Shown: piece after piece, positions 44,499 through 53,515 of the stretch
Layout of the letters: each line of letters begins with the position of its first letter
Position numbering within the stretch: position 1 is the first letter of the stretch
Assembly (NCBI RefSeq): GCF_900114615.1
Contig: NZ_FOTS01000023.1
Location: 1 to 64,000 of the forward strand
Origin: Pelosinus propionicus DSM 13327
GTDB lineage: Bacteria > Bacillota > Negativicutes > DSM-13327
Direction: 5' to 3'
Length of the DNA stretch: 64,000 nucleotides
Translations under genes and position numbers: made by a program
Notes under the pieces: generated by a model
The model's database searches: none
Told to the model about the DNA's origin: nothing
What the model saw: the letters and a program-made list of their open reading frames with translations, nothing else

Positions 44499-45323
44499 AT
44501 GCGGCCTAAAATTGGTGTGGTTCTTGGATCTGGCGGATTAAGAGGGTTAGCGCATATTGGTGTGTTGAAGATTCTAGAAAGAGAAAAAATTCCTATTGAT
44601 TACATTGCAGGTTGTAGTATTGGTAGCTTAATTGGAGCTCTATATTGTTCAGGACATACGCCAGAAATCATTTTACAATTAGCGAAACACTTAAAACCTC
44701 GTCATTGGATGGATTTTATGATTTCAAAAATGGGAATTGTTTCTGGTGACAAAGTATTGGAAATTATACATTTACTAACAAAAGGGAAAAATTTTTCGGA
44801 TTTGAGGATTCCGCTAGCTATCGTGGCTACGGATATAAAACAAGGCAAGGAAATTATCTTTACGGAAGGTAATGTAGCTGTTGCTGTAAGAGCAAGTACT
44901 TCGGTGCCAGGTTTTTTTGTGCCCTTTATCTTAGGTGATATGCTACTCGTTGATGGTGCAGTGCTTAACCCCACTCCTATTGACATAGTCCGAAAAATGG
45001 GGGCTGATATTGTAATTGCCGTTGATTTAGCACATGCAGGAACAATATGCAACATTACGAATATTTTGGATGTTATTATACAATCAATCGACATTATGGA
45101 ACGGGAATTATTCAAATATCGACAACATAATTGGGACATATTAATCCGGCCAGACGTTGCTCATATTCAACCAAGTTCATTTGAATATATGGATGAAAGC
45201 GTACTATTAGGCGAACAAGCTGCAGAGAAGATGATCTTAGATATCAAACATTTATTAAATCATTCTATGTTGGAATATAAAGAGCTGGATAACGAAAATC
45301 CCATGCACCCATATTCAAATTAG
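44499..45323 (+). CDS. ylbK: Patatin-like phospholipase family protein (YlbK/RssA-like)
   Basis: 274 residues. Oxyanion motif GSGGLRG at 10-16, nucleophile elbow GCSIGS with Ser40, and DGA with Asp152 form a complete patatin Ser-Asp dyad. Likely a cytosolic acyl hydrolase; the substrate is unknown. AAGGAG lies 8 nt before the ATG at 44499. Its 3' end overlaps convergently with tmcAL by 59 nt. Same gene neighbourhood as ylbK in Bacillus. Confidence 0.9.
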   Translation: MRPKIGVVLGSGGLRGLAHIGVLKILEREKIPIDYIAGCSIGSLIGALYCSGHTPEIILQLAKHLKPRHWMDFMISKMGIVSGDKVLEIIHLLTKGKNFSDLRIPLAIVATDIKQGKEIIFTEGNVAVAVRASTSVPGFFVPFILGDMLLVDGAVLNPTPIDIVRKMGADIVIAVDLAHAGTICNITNILDVIIQSIDIMERELFKYRQHNWDILIRPDVAHIQPSSFEYMDESVLLGEQAAEKMILDIKHLLNHSMLEYKELDNENPMHPYSN

Positions 45324-46512
45324 AAGAAGGGATTCCTAAGCTATAAATATCACTTGCTAAAGTATCAACAGAAAGCATTTGCTGCAGTGGAGTGAGAATA
45401 TTGTTATCACGTTGTTTGCTACTTAAATAATGAGTGGTTTTCGTTATCACGGGAATTGTGTTGTGTTGATTCATCTTTTTTATAAGTAAACGTCCATTTT
45501 GATTAAAGGCTAAAATTCGAGCATATAAGGGACCTTCCTTATCAAAGTTTGCCAATTGCTCCTGAGTAGTTCCCAATAAAGCGTGAATTAGTATGCGCTG
45601 TAAACGTGTATAAGTGTAACGCTTACTTTTTAACAGTGATAACAAATGGTCTATATTTGTTGCTAACAGAGAAGAATCATGGATTTTATAATGCAGACCT
45701 TCTGACACACCTGGTATTTTTTCCAATTGCTTGGAGTTGTTTAGTCTTAGCTGAGCTAAAATAATAGAAGAAAAATTATGTAAAGTTACTGGTCCATATT
45801 TTTGCAACAGAAGGTCATAAAGAACTTCTGACGTTGTTTCAGGGACAGCTAATTTTATTTTATCAGTAACGGTAAGATATTCTATAATCGCTTGTCTTAT
45901 TGCAGTGGCACTCGCAAAGGATGAGGTAATCGTAGTATCATTATATTTTGAAATTTGTCTAGTAACAGCAATTGGCTGCAATGCCGGTGAAAATTCTTTT
46001 ATAGCCCGTAAATATTCTATTGCTAAAATATTATTAGAAGAAGATGTAATATTTTCAGCAACGTTATAATGCTTTCTTAAGGCTTGTCCTAATGCTGAGG
46101 CATATGTATTACCTAAATGCAAATTTATATGCATCTGGTTCATTATATTTACATCACTTGTAGCTGTTGCAATTTTTTTCAATAGTTCCAAGTCGGCGTG
46201 TTCTGCTCCAAAGCAAACATGACTGACAATACCTAAAGAATGTAAAAGACGAATGCTTCCAGCAGCAAAATACTGAGCGCTGCGCACTGCAAATACAGTA
46301 GGAAGTTCAATAATAAGATCTACACCACCCCGAATTGCCATTTCGGCTCGTTTCCATTTATCAAATATTGCTGGTTCGCCTCTTTGTACAAAATTTCCAC
46401 TCATAACACCTATGACAAAGGGACAACCAGATCTTTTTTTTGCAGCATCTATTTGCCATTTATGACCGTTATGAAAAGGATTGTATTCAACAATAACACC
46501 AACTGCTTGCAT
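45265..46512 (-). CDS. tmcAL: tRNA(Met) cytidine acetate ligase
   Basis: 415 residues (formerly YlbM, DUF795). The N-terminal nucleotidyltransferase fold carries AVGVIVEYNPFHNGHKW with the HxGH ATP motif. The enzyme activates acetate as acetyl-AMP and acetylates the wobble C34 of elongator tRNA-Met. ackA, which handles acetate, lies next to it but on the other strand. GGAGTG precedes the ATG. Overlaps ylbK tail to tail. Confidence 0.93.
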   Translation of the reverse strand: MQAVGVIVEYNPFHNGHKWQIDAAKKRSGCPFVIGVMSGNFVQRGEPAIFDKWKRAEMAIRGGVDLIIELPTVFAVRSAQYFAAGSIRLLHSLGIVSHVCFGAEHADLELLKKIATATSDVNIMNQMHINLHLGNTYASALGQALRKHYNVAENITSSSNNILAIEYLRAIKEFSPALQPIAVTRQISKYNDTTITSSFASATAIRQAIIEYLTVTDKIKLAVPETTSEVLYDLLLQKYGPVTLHNFSSIILAQLRLNNSKQLEKIPGVSEGLHYKIHDSSLLATNIDHLLSLLKSKRYTYTRLQRILIHALLGTTQEQLANFDKEGPLYARILAFNQNGRLLIKKMNQHNTIPVITKTTHYLSSKQRDNNILTPLQQMLSVDTLASDIYSLGIPSSNLNMGAWDFRYPALYIPT

Positions 46513-46795
46513 AATAATATGGTCACTCCAGTTTCAAAAGATTATTATAACTGTGTATTAAGTTATAATATCCATTATACTGATAAAACTCTACAAAAAT
46601 AAATAAAAATACCCAGATCTCTACTTCTTTTTGTAATTTATAAAAGAAAATTGCTAATACTATAGGAAAACAGTTTTTTTTAGTAACTTTGTATAAAATT
46701 AAAGGAAAAAATAGTACTGTGTCGAAACTTAAGTACTTGTATGATCGTATAAAGAGAATAGTAAAGAAGAGAAGAATACGAGGAGGAATTGAATT

Positions 46796-47992
46796 ATGAA
46801 AGTTTTAGTAGTGAATTGCGGAAGTTCTTCTATCAAATATCAATTATTTGAGATGAATGATGAGTCAGTAGTAGCAAAGGGGTTAGTTGAACGTATCGGT
46901 TTAGATGGAGCAGTGTTAACTCATCAGCCTGCTGACAAAGAAAAAGTTGTTATTAATGCTAATATTTCAAATCATACAATCGGTATTAGCTTAGTATTAG
47001 AGGCATTAACTGATGCCAAACATGGAGTCATTTCTAGCATGAAGGAAATTGATGCGATTGGACATCGTGGTATTCATGGTGGTGAAAAATTTTCTGACTC
47101 TGTGCTGGTAGATGCAGGTGTAATAAAGGCAATTGAAGATTGCATCGAAATGGCACCTCTTCATAATCCGCCAAGTATTGCAGGAATTAATGCTTGCACT
47201 GAATTAATGCCAGGAATACCACAAGTTGTAGTTTTTGATACTGCTTTTCATCAAACGATGCCTAAGAAAGCTTTCATGTATGGATTGCCTTATGAAGCGT
47301 ATGAGAAATACGGAATTCGACGTTATGGCTTCCATGGAACTTCTCACAAGTATGTGTCACAACGAGTTGCTGACTTAATGGGTAAAGATTATAATGATTT
47401 AAAAATTATTACTTGTCATTTAGGTAACGGTTCTAGCGTAGCTGCCATTGCAAATGGTAAATGTGTTGATACCAGTATGGGGTTCACGCCACTAGAAGGA
47501 CTTTTGATGGGAACACGCTGTGGCAATATAGATCCAGCTATCATTCCATTTTTAATGAAAAAAGAAAATATGACGATGGAAGAAATTGATACTTACATTA
47601 ATAAGAAGTCGGGTGTTTTAGGGGTTTCAGGTGTATCAAGTGACTTTAGAGATATTGAAAAAGCTGCTCAAGAGGGCAATGAACGTGCTCAATTGGCATT
47701 GGACATGTTTACATATGAAGTTGTAAAATTTGTTGGGAGCTATGCAGCGGCAATGAATGGCGTTGATGCAATCATCTTTACAGCTGGTGTTGGTGAGAAC
47801 TCTATCGAAATGCGTGCAAACATTTCAAAGGGGTTAGAATATTTAAATACTAAAATTGATAATGAAAAAAATAATGTTCGTGGTAAAGAAAGAGAAATTA
47901 GTATTGACGACTCTAAAGTAAAATTGTTTGTAATTCCAACAAATGAAGAATTAATGATTGCTAGGGATACAAAAAGTATTTGTAGTAAGTAA
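46796..47992 (+). CDS. ackA: Acetate kinase
   Basis: 398 residues, ASKHA fold. [28 protein letters not shown] and [13 protein letters not shown] are the family signatures, with TAGVGENS near the end. It produces ATP from acetyl phosphate in acetogenic fermentation. GAGGAGG lies upstream of the ATG. No pta gene accompanies it, and a terminator follows, so it is a separate unit inserted between the ylbM and ylbN equivalents. Confidence 0.96.
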   Translation: MKVLVVNCGSSSIKYQLFEMNDESVVAKGLVERIGLDGAVLTHQPADKEKVVINANISNHTIGISLVLEALTDAKHGVISSMKEIDAIGHRGIHGGEKFSDSVLVDAGVIKAIEDCIEMAPLHNPPSIAGINACTELMPGIPQVVVFDTAFHQTMPKKAFMYGLPYEAYEKYGIRRYGFHGTSHKYVSQRVADLMGKDYNDLKIITCHLGNGSSVAAIANGKCVDTSMGFTPLEGLLMGTRCGNIDPAIIPFLMKKENMTMEEIDTYINKKSGVLGVSGVSSDFRDIEKAAQEGNERAQLALDMFTYEVVKFVGSYAAAMNGVDAIIFTAGVGENSIEMRANISKGLEYLNTKIDNEKNNVRGKEREISIDDSKVKLFVIPTNEELMIARDTKSICSK

Positions 47993-48005
47993 TATTATTG
48001 TCAGT

Positions 48006-48040
48006 AAGAAAAGACTTGGCATTAGCCAAGCCTTTTCTTG
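48006..48040 (+). terminator. Terminator after ackA
   Basis: AAGAAAAGACTTGGC (48006-48020) pairs with GCCAAGCCTTTTCTT (48025-48039), one mismatch, 4-nt loop, immediately before the next promoter. Confidence 0.85.
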
Positions 48041-48069
48041 TTGACAAAATATAGAGGGGTAGCTATAAT
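48041..48069 (+). promoter_or_regulatory. Perfect sigma-A promoter of the DUF177-rpmF unit
   Basis: TTGACA (48041-48046), exactly 17 bp, TATAAT (48064-48069). The -35 begins next to the ackA terminator. A full consensus fits high ribosomal-protein demand. Confidence 0.9.
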
Positions 48070-48093
48070 TAATGAAGGTTGAGGTGGAAAATG

Positions 48094-48597
48094 ATGAAAA
48101 TTAATGTCTTACAGGCTAAAAAGGCTATTGGTAACGAACAAACATTTGAATTTGTCACTTCTGCTGAAGAACTAGCTATCGAGGGGGAAAGTCCCTGGAA
48201 AAGTAGTGTTATACACGTTGAAGGTAAATTGATAAATAATGGGCGAGTAATTGCTGTTGAAGGTGTAATCTCTGCTAATGCCCAATATCAATGTAGTTGT
48301 TGTTTAGAGGATTTTTCTGCAAAGATGGAAATCCCTTTTAGTGATAACTATCAACAATCTAGTGATGAAGCTATTGATGATGAAGCTGATTTAGCTTATT
48401 ATACTGGTGATGAAATTGATATTGCTGATTTAGTTCGTGAGAGCTTAATATTAGCAGAACCATTGAAAAGCGTATGTGGTGAAACTTGTCTAGGGTTGTG
48501 TCCTCATTGTGGTATTAATCTTAATACTGCACAATGTGATTGTCAGGGGAAGTTAATCGACCCAAGACTCGCAGTACTTCAAAAACTTTTAAAATGA
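48094..48597 (+). CDS. DUF177 family protein (YceD/YlbN)
   Basis: 167 residues. The DUF177 core has EGVISANAQYQCSCCLEDF and the later cysteine motif CGETCLGLCPHCGINL with further CDC, probably a metal site. The family is nearly always encoded before rpmF and is linked to 23S rRNA or ribosome assembly in plants and bacteria. The ATG at 48094 is 7 nt after GAGGTG; an ATG 3 nt earlier is also possible. Confidence 0.88.
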   Translation: MKINVLQAKKAIGNEQTFEFVTSAEELAIEGESPWKSSVIHVEGKLINNGRVIAVEGVISANAQYQCSCCLEDFSAKMEIPFSDNYQQSSDEAIDDEADLAYYTGDEIDIADLVRESLILAEPLKSVCGETCLGLCPHCGINLNTAQCDCQGKLIDPRLAVLQKLLK

Positions 48598-48682
48598 ATT
48601 TAAAGGATTTTCTAACTGCGTCGTTTGAATTTTATTTTTCCGATAACTATAGTTGAAACCCTGTTAAGGAGGTGTGTAGTAA

Positions 48683-48865
48683 ATGGCAGTACCTAAGCGT
48701 AAGATGTCCAAAGCTCGTCGTGACAAACGTCGTGCGAATTGGAAATTAACCGTTCCTGGCTTTGTAGCATGTCCACAATGTCACGAATTGAAAATGCCTC
48801 ATAGAATTTGTCCTGAATGTGGTCATTACAATGGTAAGGTAGTAATAAAAGCAAAAGCAGAATAA
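48683..48865 (+). CDS. rpmF: 50S ribosomal protein L32
   Basis: 60 residues. AVPKRKMSKARRDKRRANWKL is the L32 N-terminus. Two CxxC pairs (CPQC, CPEC) give the zinc-binding C+ form. AAGGAGG lies about 10 nt before the ATG. Co-transcribed with the DUF177 gene and closed by a hairpin. Confidence 0.97.
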   Translation: MAVPKRKMSKARRDKRRANWKLTVPGFVACPQCHELKMPHRICPECGHYNGKVVIKAKAE

Positions 48866-48875
48866 GATCTTACTT

Positions 48876-48926
48876 AGTGAGCAAGATAAGAGTTAATGAA
48901 CTTTTTTCTTGCTCACTGTTTTTTCT
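48876..48926 (+). terminator. Terminator after rpmF
   Basis: AGTGAGCAAGA (48876-48886) pairs with TCTTGCTCACT (48907-48917), with a small inner stem and a following GTTTTTTCTT. Confidence 0.85.
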
Positions 48927-48954
48927 TGCATTTTAGTTGCTAAGTGATTATAAT
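48926..48954 (+). promoter_or_regulatory. Sigma-A promoter of the fapR-plsX-fab operon
   Basis: TTGCAT (48926-48931), 17-bp spacer, TATAAT (48949-48954). The likely start point near 48961 lies inside the candidate FapR operator. Confidence 0.75.
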
Positions 48955-48978
48955 AGTAACTGGTTATAGTAGCAACTA
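48934..48978 (+). promoter_or_regulatory. Candidate FapR operator
   Basis: An imperfect palindrome ATAGTAACTGGTTATAG (48953-48969) covers the -10 and start point and resembles the FapR box of Bacillus in its TAGTA half site. It is framed by a longer inverted repeat, TAGTTGCTA (48934-48942) and TAGCAACTA (48970-48978). FapR autoregulates this promoter in Bacillus and is released by malonyl-CoA. Assignment is inference from position and half sites. Confidence 0.6.
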
Positions 48979-49016
48979 CTAAAAATCAGTGTAATGAAAT
49001 AAAACTAGGTGATATG

Positions 49017-49574
49017 ATGGCGCGTATTCATAAAAAGCTACGGCAAGAAATACTTAAGGAAAAAATAGAATCAAACCCATTTCTTACAGATGGTGAATTA
49101 GCAGTATTGTTAAATGTAAGCATTCAAACTCTGCGACTAGATCGTTTGGAGTTGGGTATACCTGAATTGCGAGAACGTACGAAACAAATGGCAGAACGTG
49201 CTCAAGATAAATTAAAAGCAATTGCCAGTAATGAAATTGTAGGCGATTTAATTGATTTAGAGTTGGATAAACAAGGTATCTCCATTTTACATATTACGCC
49301 TGAAATGGTTTTTGAAAAAACACAAATTGCTCGTGGCCATTATGTATTCTCGCAAGCAAATTCCTTAGCTCTTGCCGTTATTGATGCGCCTACAGCACTG
49401 ACTGGTGTAGCTAATGTAAAATATAAAATGCCGATTCATATTGGAGAAAAGTTAATAGCGAAAGCTGAAGTAATTCGAAAACGTGGAAATAAATCGTTTA
49501 TTTGGGTAAAAACTAGAAATGAAAAGCAGGAAGTATTTCGTGCTAAATTTATTATGGTATCTTTAGAGCCATGA
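49017..49574 (+). CDS. fapR: Fatty acid and phospholipid biosynthesis repressor FapR
   Basis: 185 residues. The N-terminal HTH (about 1-55, [32 protein letters not shown] region) is joined to a hot-dog-fold effector domain that binds malonyl-CoA ([21 protein letters not shown]). It represses fatty acid and phospholipid genes when malonyl-CoA is low. ATG at 49017, 4 nt after AGGTGA. plsX begins 15 nt after the stop, so both are one transcript. Confidence 0.94.
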   Translation: MARIHKKLRQEILKEKIESNPFLTDGELAVLLNVSIQTLRLDRLELGIPELRERTKQMAERAQDKLKAIASNEIVGDLIDLELDKQGISILHITPEMVFEKTQIARGHYVFSQANSLALAVIDAPTALTGVANVKYKMPIHIGEKLIAKAEVIRKRGNKSFIWVKTRNEKQEVFRAKFIMVSLEP

Positions 49575-49588
49575 AAGGGAGACTATCA

Positions 49589-50614
49589 ATGAAAGTTGCC
49601 GTTGATGCCATGGGTAGCGACTATGCGCCAGAAGAAATTGTATTAGGAGCAATACAGGCCGCTAGCGAGTATCAATGTGAAATTGTTTTAGTTGGAGACG
49701 AAATCCAAATTAAAAAAGTATTAGATAAGGCAGGGCAGTGGGGTCATTTAAATATCAGTGTCCAGCACGCTAGCGAAACAATTGAAATGCATGAACATCC
49801 TGGAGCAGCAGCTCGTAAAAAAAAGGATGCATCGATTGTTGTGGCTACACGCTTAGTAAAAGAGGGCTTATGTGATGCTGTTGTTTCAGCAGGTAGTACA
49901 GGTGCTGCAGTAGCGGCTGCACTATTTGGACTTGGACGCATTCCAGGTGTGGAAAGACCCACTATTGCTACTCCTATTCCAAACCTTAGTGGGACTACGG
50001 TATTATTAGATTCTGGCGCTAATGTGGATTGTAAGCCAAAACATTTAGTGCAAAGTGCAATTATGGGTTCAATATACGCTCAATATATTTTGGATATAAA
50101 AACCCCTCGTGTGGGTTTGTTAAATATAGGTGAAGAAGAGACTAAGGGAAATGAGCAAGCTTTAGCTACGTACCCGCTTTTGCGTCAATTGCAGACAGTA
50201 AACTTTATTGGTAATGTAGAGGGAAGAGATATTCCGAAAGGAACTGTTGATGTAGTTGTGTGTGATGGCTTTGTGGGTAATGTAGTGTTAAAGTTGGGAG
50301 AAGGTTTAAGTAGCGCTATTATGCAGTTAATAAAAGAAAGTATTAAAAATAGCGGTATTTTAACTAAAATGGCATCTTTGATGGTTTTGCCTGCACTGAA
50401 AGGTTTAAAACGAAAGCTTGATTATGCAGAGTATGGAGGAGCTCCTCTTTTAGGTGTTAATGGATGCTTTATTATTTGCCACGGTAGCTCCAAAGCAAAA
50501 GCTATAAAAAATGCAATTCGGGTTGCAACTGAATTTACGCAAAATAATGTTGTTAAACATATAAGCGAAAATATTGCAAAGGAAGGAGTTATTACGAATG
50601 CAGGAGATGAATAA
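49589..50614 (+). CDS. plsX: Phosphate acyltransferase PlsX
   Basis: 341 residues, peripheral membrane enzyme making acyl phosphate from acyl-ACP for glycerol-3-phosphate acylation. KVAVDAMGSDYAPEEIV, GLCDAVVSAGSTGAAVAAA and the late CDGFVGNVVLK are signatures. AAAGGGAG precedes the ATG at 49589; the upstream in-frame ATG at 49571 is within fapR. Ends 17 nt into fabH. Confidence 0.95.
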   Translation: MKVAVDAMGSDYAPEEIVLGAIQAASEYQCEIVLVGDEIQIKKVLDKAGQWGHLNISVQHASETIEMHEHPGAAARKKKDASIVVATRLVKEGLCDAVVSAGSTGAAVAAALFGLGRIPGVERPTIATPIPNLSGTTVLLDSGANVDCKPKHLVQSAIMGSIYAQYILDIKTPRVGLLNIGEEETKGNEQALATYPLLRQLQTVNFIGNVEGRDIPKGTVDVVVCDGFVGNVVLKLGEGLSSAIMQLIKESIKNSGILTKMASLMVLPALKGLKRKLDYAEYGGAPLLGVNGCFIICHGSSKAKAIKNAIRVATEFTQNNVVKHISENIAKEGVITNAGDE

Positions 50615-51617
50615 AGGAGTAGGAATTATTGGTATTGGTAGCTTTGCTCCTGAGAAAATAGTTACAAATAAAGATTTGGAGAAAGTAGTAGAAACTTCTG
50701 ATGAGTGGATTGTTAGCCGAACTGGTATCAAGCAGCGTCATGTTGTTGAAACTGGAGTTGCTACTTCTTCTTTGGCAGCGCTGGCTGCTGAAAGAGCTCT
50801 AGTGGATGCCGGTGTAACTGCAGATGAAATTGACTTGATTATTGTGGCTACGGCTACTCCTGACATGTTATTTCCTTCTACTGCATGTCTGGTACAAGAT
50901 AAAATTAAGGCAAGTAAAGCAGCTGCTTTTGATTTATCAGCAGGATGTTCTGGCTTTGCCTATGGTTTGGTAACCGGTAGTCAATTTATTAAAACCGGAC
51001 TGTATAAAAAAATTTTGGTTATTGGGGCAGAAACATTATCCACTATTCTCGATTGGAATGATCGCAATACTTGCGTGTTATTCGGTGATGGTGCTGGAGC
51101 TGTAGTTTTAGGAGAGGTTCCTGTAGGTTATGGGATTTTAGGGGTTGAACTTGGTGCTGACGGATCAGGTGGAGAACTATTAAAAATGCCTGCAGGCGGT
51201 TCACGTATACCGGCTACAAATGAAAGTATTGAGCAGCGTTTGCATTATCTTCAAATGAGTGGGAATGATGTTTTTAAATTTGCTGTTAAAGTAATGGGAG
51301 AAGCTGCGATTAAGGCTTTGGAACACTCAGGTTTATCTCATACGGATGTAGATTGTTTAATTCCTCATCAAGCAAATATTAGAATTATTCAATCCGCGGC
51401 TAAACGACTAAAGTTGCCTATGGAAAAAGTCGTTATAAATGTTGATAATTATGGAAATACTTCTGCTGCATCCATTCCTCTTGCAATGGATGAAGCAATG
51501 AAAAGTGGTAAGCTTAAAAATGATGATATAGTTGTATTAGTTGGATTTGGTGCAGGACTTACATGGGGATCTTGTGTCATCAAATGGTACAAGGAGGATA
51601 AAACTGTTGAAAAATAA
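50598..51617 (+). CDS. fabH: 3-oxoacyl-ACP synthase III
   Basis: 339 residues; condenses acetyl- or branched acyl-CoA with malonyl-ACP to start fatty acid synthesis. Catalytic triad Cys117 (SAGCSGFAYG), His257 (IPHQAN) and Asn287 (NYGNTSAAS). The ATG at 50598 is 9 nt after AAGGAG and overlaps plsX by 17 nt, so translation is coupled. Its 3' end overlaps fabK by 11 nt. Confidence 0.96.
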   Translation: MQEMNKGVGIIGIGSFAPEKIVTNKDLEKVVETSDEWIVSRTGIKQRHVVETGVATSSLAALAAERALVDAGVTADEIDLIIVATATPDMLFPSTACLVQDKIKASKAAAFDLSAGCSGFAYGLVTGSQFIKTGLYKKILVIGAETLSTILDWNDRNTCVLFGDGAGAVVLGEVPVGYGILGVELGADGSGGELLKMPAGGSRIPATNESIEQRLHYLQMSGNDVFKFAVKVMGEAAIKALEHSGLSHTDVDCLIPHQANIRIIQSAAKRLKLPMEKVVINVDNYGNTSAASIPLAMDEAMKSGKLKNDDIVVLVGFGAGLTWGSCVIKWYKEDKTVEK

Positions 51618-52545
51618 ACTTTGCCAAATGTTAAATATTAAGTATCCTATATTGCAAGGTGGAATGGCTTGGGTAGCTACTGCTGAACTTGCTGCTGCTG
51701 TTTCCAATGCTGGTGGCCTAGGTATTATCGGTGCTGGTCATATGCCACCAGACGTGCTTCGCAAGGAAATACAAAAAACAAAATCGTTGACCAAAAAAGT
51801 TTTTGGTGTTAATATCATGCTTATGTCACCATTTGTTAAAGAAGTGATGCAAGTAGTGATCGATGAGAAAGTAGCAGTAATTACTACGGGTGCTGGTAAC
51901 CCTGCAGAATACATACCCGCTTTAAAAGCGATCGGTAGTAAAATCATACCTGTGGTTGCTTCTGTAGCATTAGCTAAAAGATTGGAGCGGACGGGTGTAG
52001 ATGCTATTATTGCTGAGGGGCAGGAAAGTGGCGGGCATGTTGGCGAAATTAGTACCATGTCTTTGATTCCGCAAATTGTCGATGCAGTAAGTGTACCTGT
52101 AATTGCAGCAGGTGGTATTGCTGATAGTAGAGGCATGACAGCAGCTTTAGCCTTAGGGGCTCAAGGTGTTCAAATAGGCACTCGTTTTGTGGCATCTTTA
52201 GAATGTATTGCACATTCTAATTATAAAAATGCTATTTTAAAAGCAAAAGATCGTTCTACGATAGTAACTGGTATTGCAACTGGTCATCCTGTTAGGGTGC
52301 TTACTAATAAATTTACCCGTGAATACCATGCCATGGAGAAAAATGGATCTTCACCTGAAGAGCTTGAACAGTTAGGTGCAGGTAAACTACGCATCGCTGC
52401 TCGTGAAGGTGATGTAGATCATGGTTCTGTTATGGTTGGACAAATCTCAGGTATGATTACAGATATTAAGTCTGTAGAAGAGATTATCCAAGATTTGGTT
52501 AACGGTCTACCAAAGGTTTTATCTGGTATATCTGATAATATTTAA
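51607..52545 (+). CDS. fabK: FMN-dependent enoyl-ACP reductase II
   Basis: 312 residues, TIM barrel of the nitronate monooxygenase superfamily. KYPILQGGMAWVA, GVNIMLM, EGQESGGHVGE and VIAAGGIADSRGM are FMN-binding parts, and GTRFVAS lies beyond them. It reduces the last double bond in each elongation cycle in bacteria lacking FabI. The start is TTG, 9 nt after AAGGAGG; the frame open to 51541 lies within fabH. Confidence 0.93.
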   Translation: MKNKLCQMLNIKYPILQGGMAWVATAELAAAVSNAGGLGIIGAGHMPPDVLRKEIQKTKSLTKKVFGVNIMLMSPFVKEVMQVVIDEKVAVITTGAGNPAEYIPALKAIGSKIIPVVASVALAKRLERTGVDAIIAEGQESGGHVGEISTMSLIPQIVDAVSVPVIAAGGIADSRGMTAALALGAQGVQIGTRFVASLECIAHSNYKNAILKAKDRSTIVTGIATGHPVRVLTNKFTREYHAMEKNGSSPEELEQLGAGKLRIAAREGDVDHGSVMVGQISGMITDIKSVEEIIQDLVNGLPKVLSGISDNI

Positions 52546-52569
52546 CTATAGTTAAAGGGAAGGTATAAT

Positions 52570-53514
52570 ATGAAAAAGATAGCTTTTGTTTTTCCTGGTC
52601 AAGGCTCGCAAACTGTAGGAATGGGAAAAGAATTATATGAAAACTTTGATGTAGCTAAAAAGATATTTCAGGCGGCAGATGAGGCATTAGGATTTTCAAT
52701 TACTCATATGTGCTTTAATGGTCCAGAGGATGAATTGCGAAAAACAGTGAATACACAACCTGCCATTTTGACAGTCAGTATTGCTTTATATGAAGTACTA
52801 AAAGAACATGGTATCGTACCTACAATTGTAGCTGGACATAGCCTAGGTGAATATTCTGCTTTAGTAGCAGCTGGTGCTATCTCTTTTAGTGATGCTGTAC
52901 AATTGGTCCACAAACGTGGATTGTTTATGCAAGAAGCAGTTCCATTGGGAGAAGGTAGTATGGCAGCAATACTTGGTAGCGATCGTCAAATTGTTATTGA
53001 TATTTGTCAAAAAGCAGAGGCTGAATTTGGCGCTGTCCAAGCTGTGAATTTTAATTGTCCGGGGCAAATCGTTATTGCGGGAAAAACTAAGGCTGTTGAA
53101 AAAGCAGCTGAAATGTTAAAAACGGCTGGTGCGAAACGAGCTGTAATACTACCAGTAAGTGCTCCTTTCCATAGTACATTAATGAAACCAGCTGCTGAGA
53201 AATTAGCAATAGAGTTAAGTAAAATAACGATCAATGACGCAGCAATTCCAGTTGTAGCTAATGTTAATGGACAAACTCTTATCAAGAGTCAAGATATTGA
53301 AGTTTCTTTAGTAAAGCAAGCAGATCATCCTGTAGAGTGGGAAGAATGTGTAGCCGAGATCGTGAGTTTTGGTGCTGATACGTTTATTGAAGTAGGCCCT
53401 GGAAAAGTATTATCATCTTTTACTAAAAAAATTGCTAAAGAAATAGCGAATCTAAATGTAGAAGATAGTAATAGTTTAGAAAAAACCCTTGATTATTTCA
53501 AGGAGGTTCGTTAA
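52570..53514 (+). CDS. fabD: Malonyl-CoA:ACP transacylase
   Basis: 314 residues. FVFPGQGSQTVGMG starts the domain; the nucleophile Ser91 is in GHSLGEYSA; PFHSTLMKPA contains the catalytic His. It loads malonyl onto ACP for FabH and FabF. AAGGGAAGG precedes the ATG. fabG starts 1 nt after its stop. Confidence 0.96.
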   Translation: MKKIAFVFPGQGSQTVGMGKELYENFDVAKKIFQAADEALGFSITHMCFNGPEDELRKTVNTQPAILTVSIALYEVLKEHGIVPTIVAGHSLGEYSALVAAGAISFSDAVQLVHKRGLFMQEAVPLGEGSMAAILGSDRQIVIDICQKAEAEFGAVQAVNFNCPGQIVIAGKTKAVEKAAEMLKTAGAKRAVILPVSAPFHSTLMKPAAEKLAIELSKITINDAAIPVVANVNGQTLIKSQDIEVSLVKQADHPVEWEECVAEIVSFGADTFIEVGPGKVLSSFTKKIAKEIANLNVEDSNSLEKTLDYFKEVR

Positions 53515-53515
53515 A

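Noticed and set aside
44702-45139. 145-codon minus-strand frame inside ylbK
   Set aside because: Antisense to catalytic residues of a good patatin gene; composition is not protein-like.
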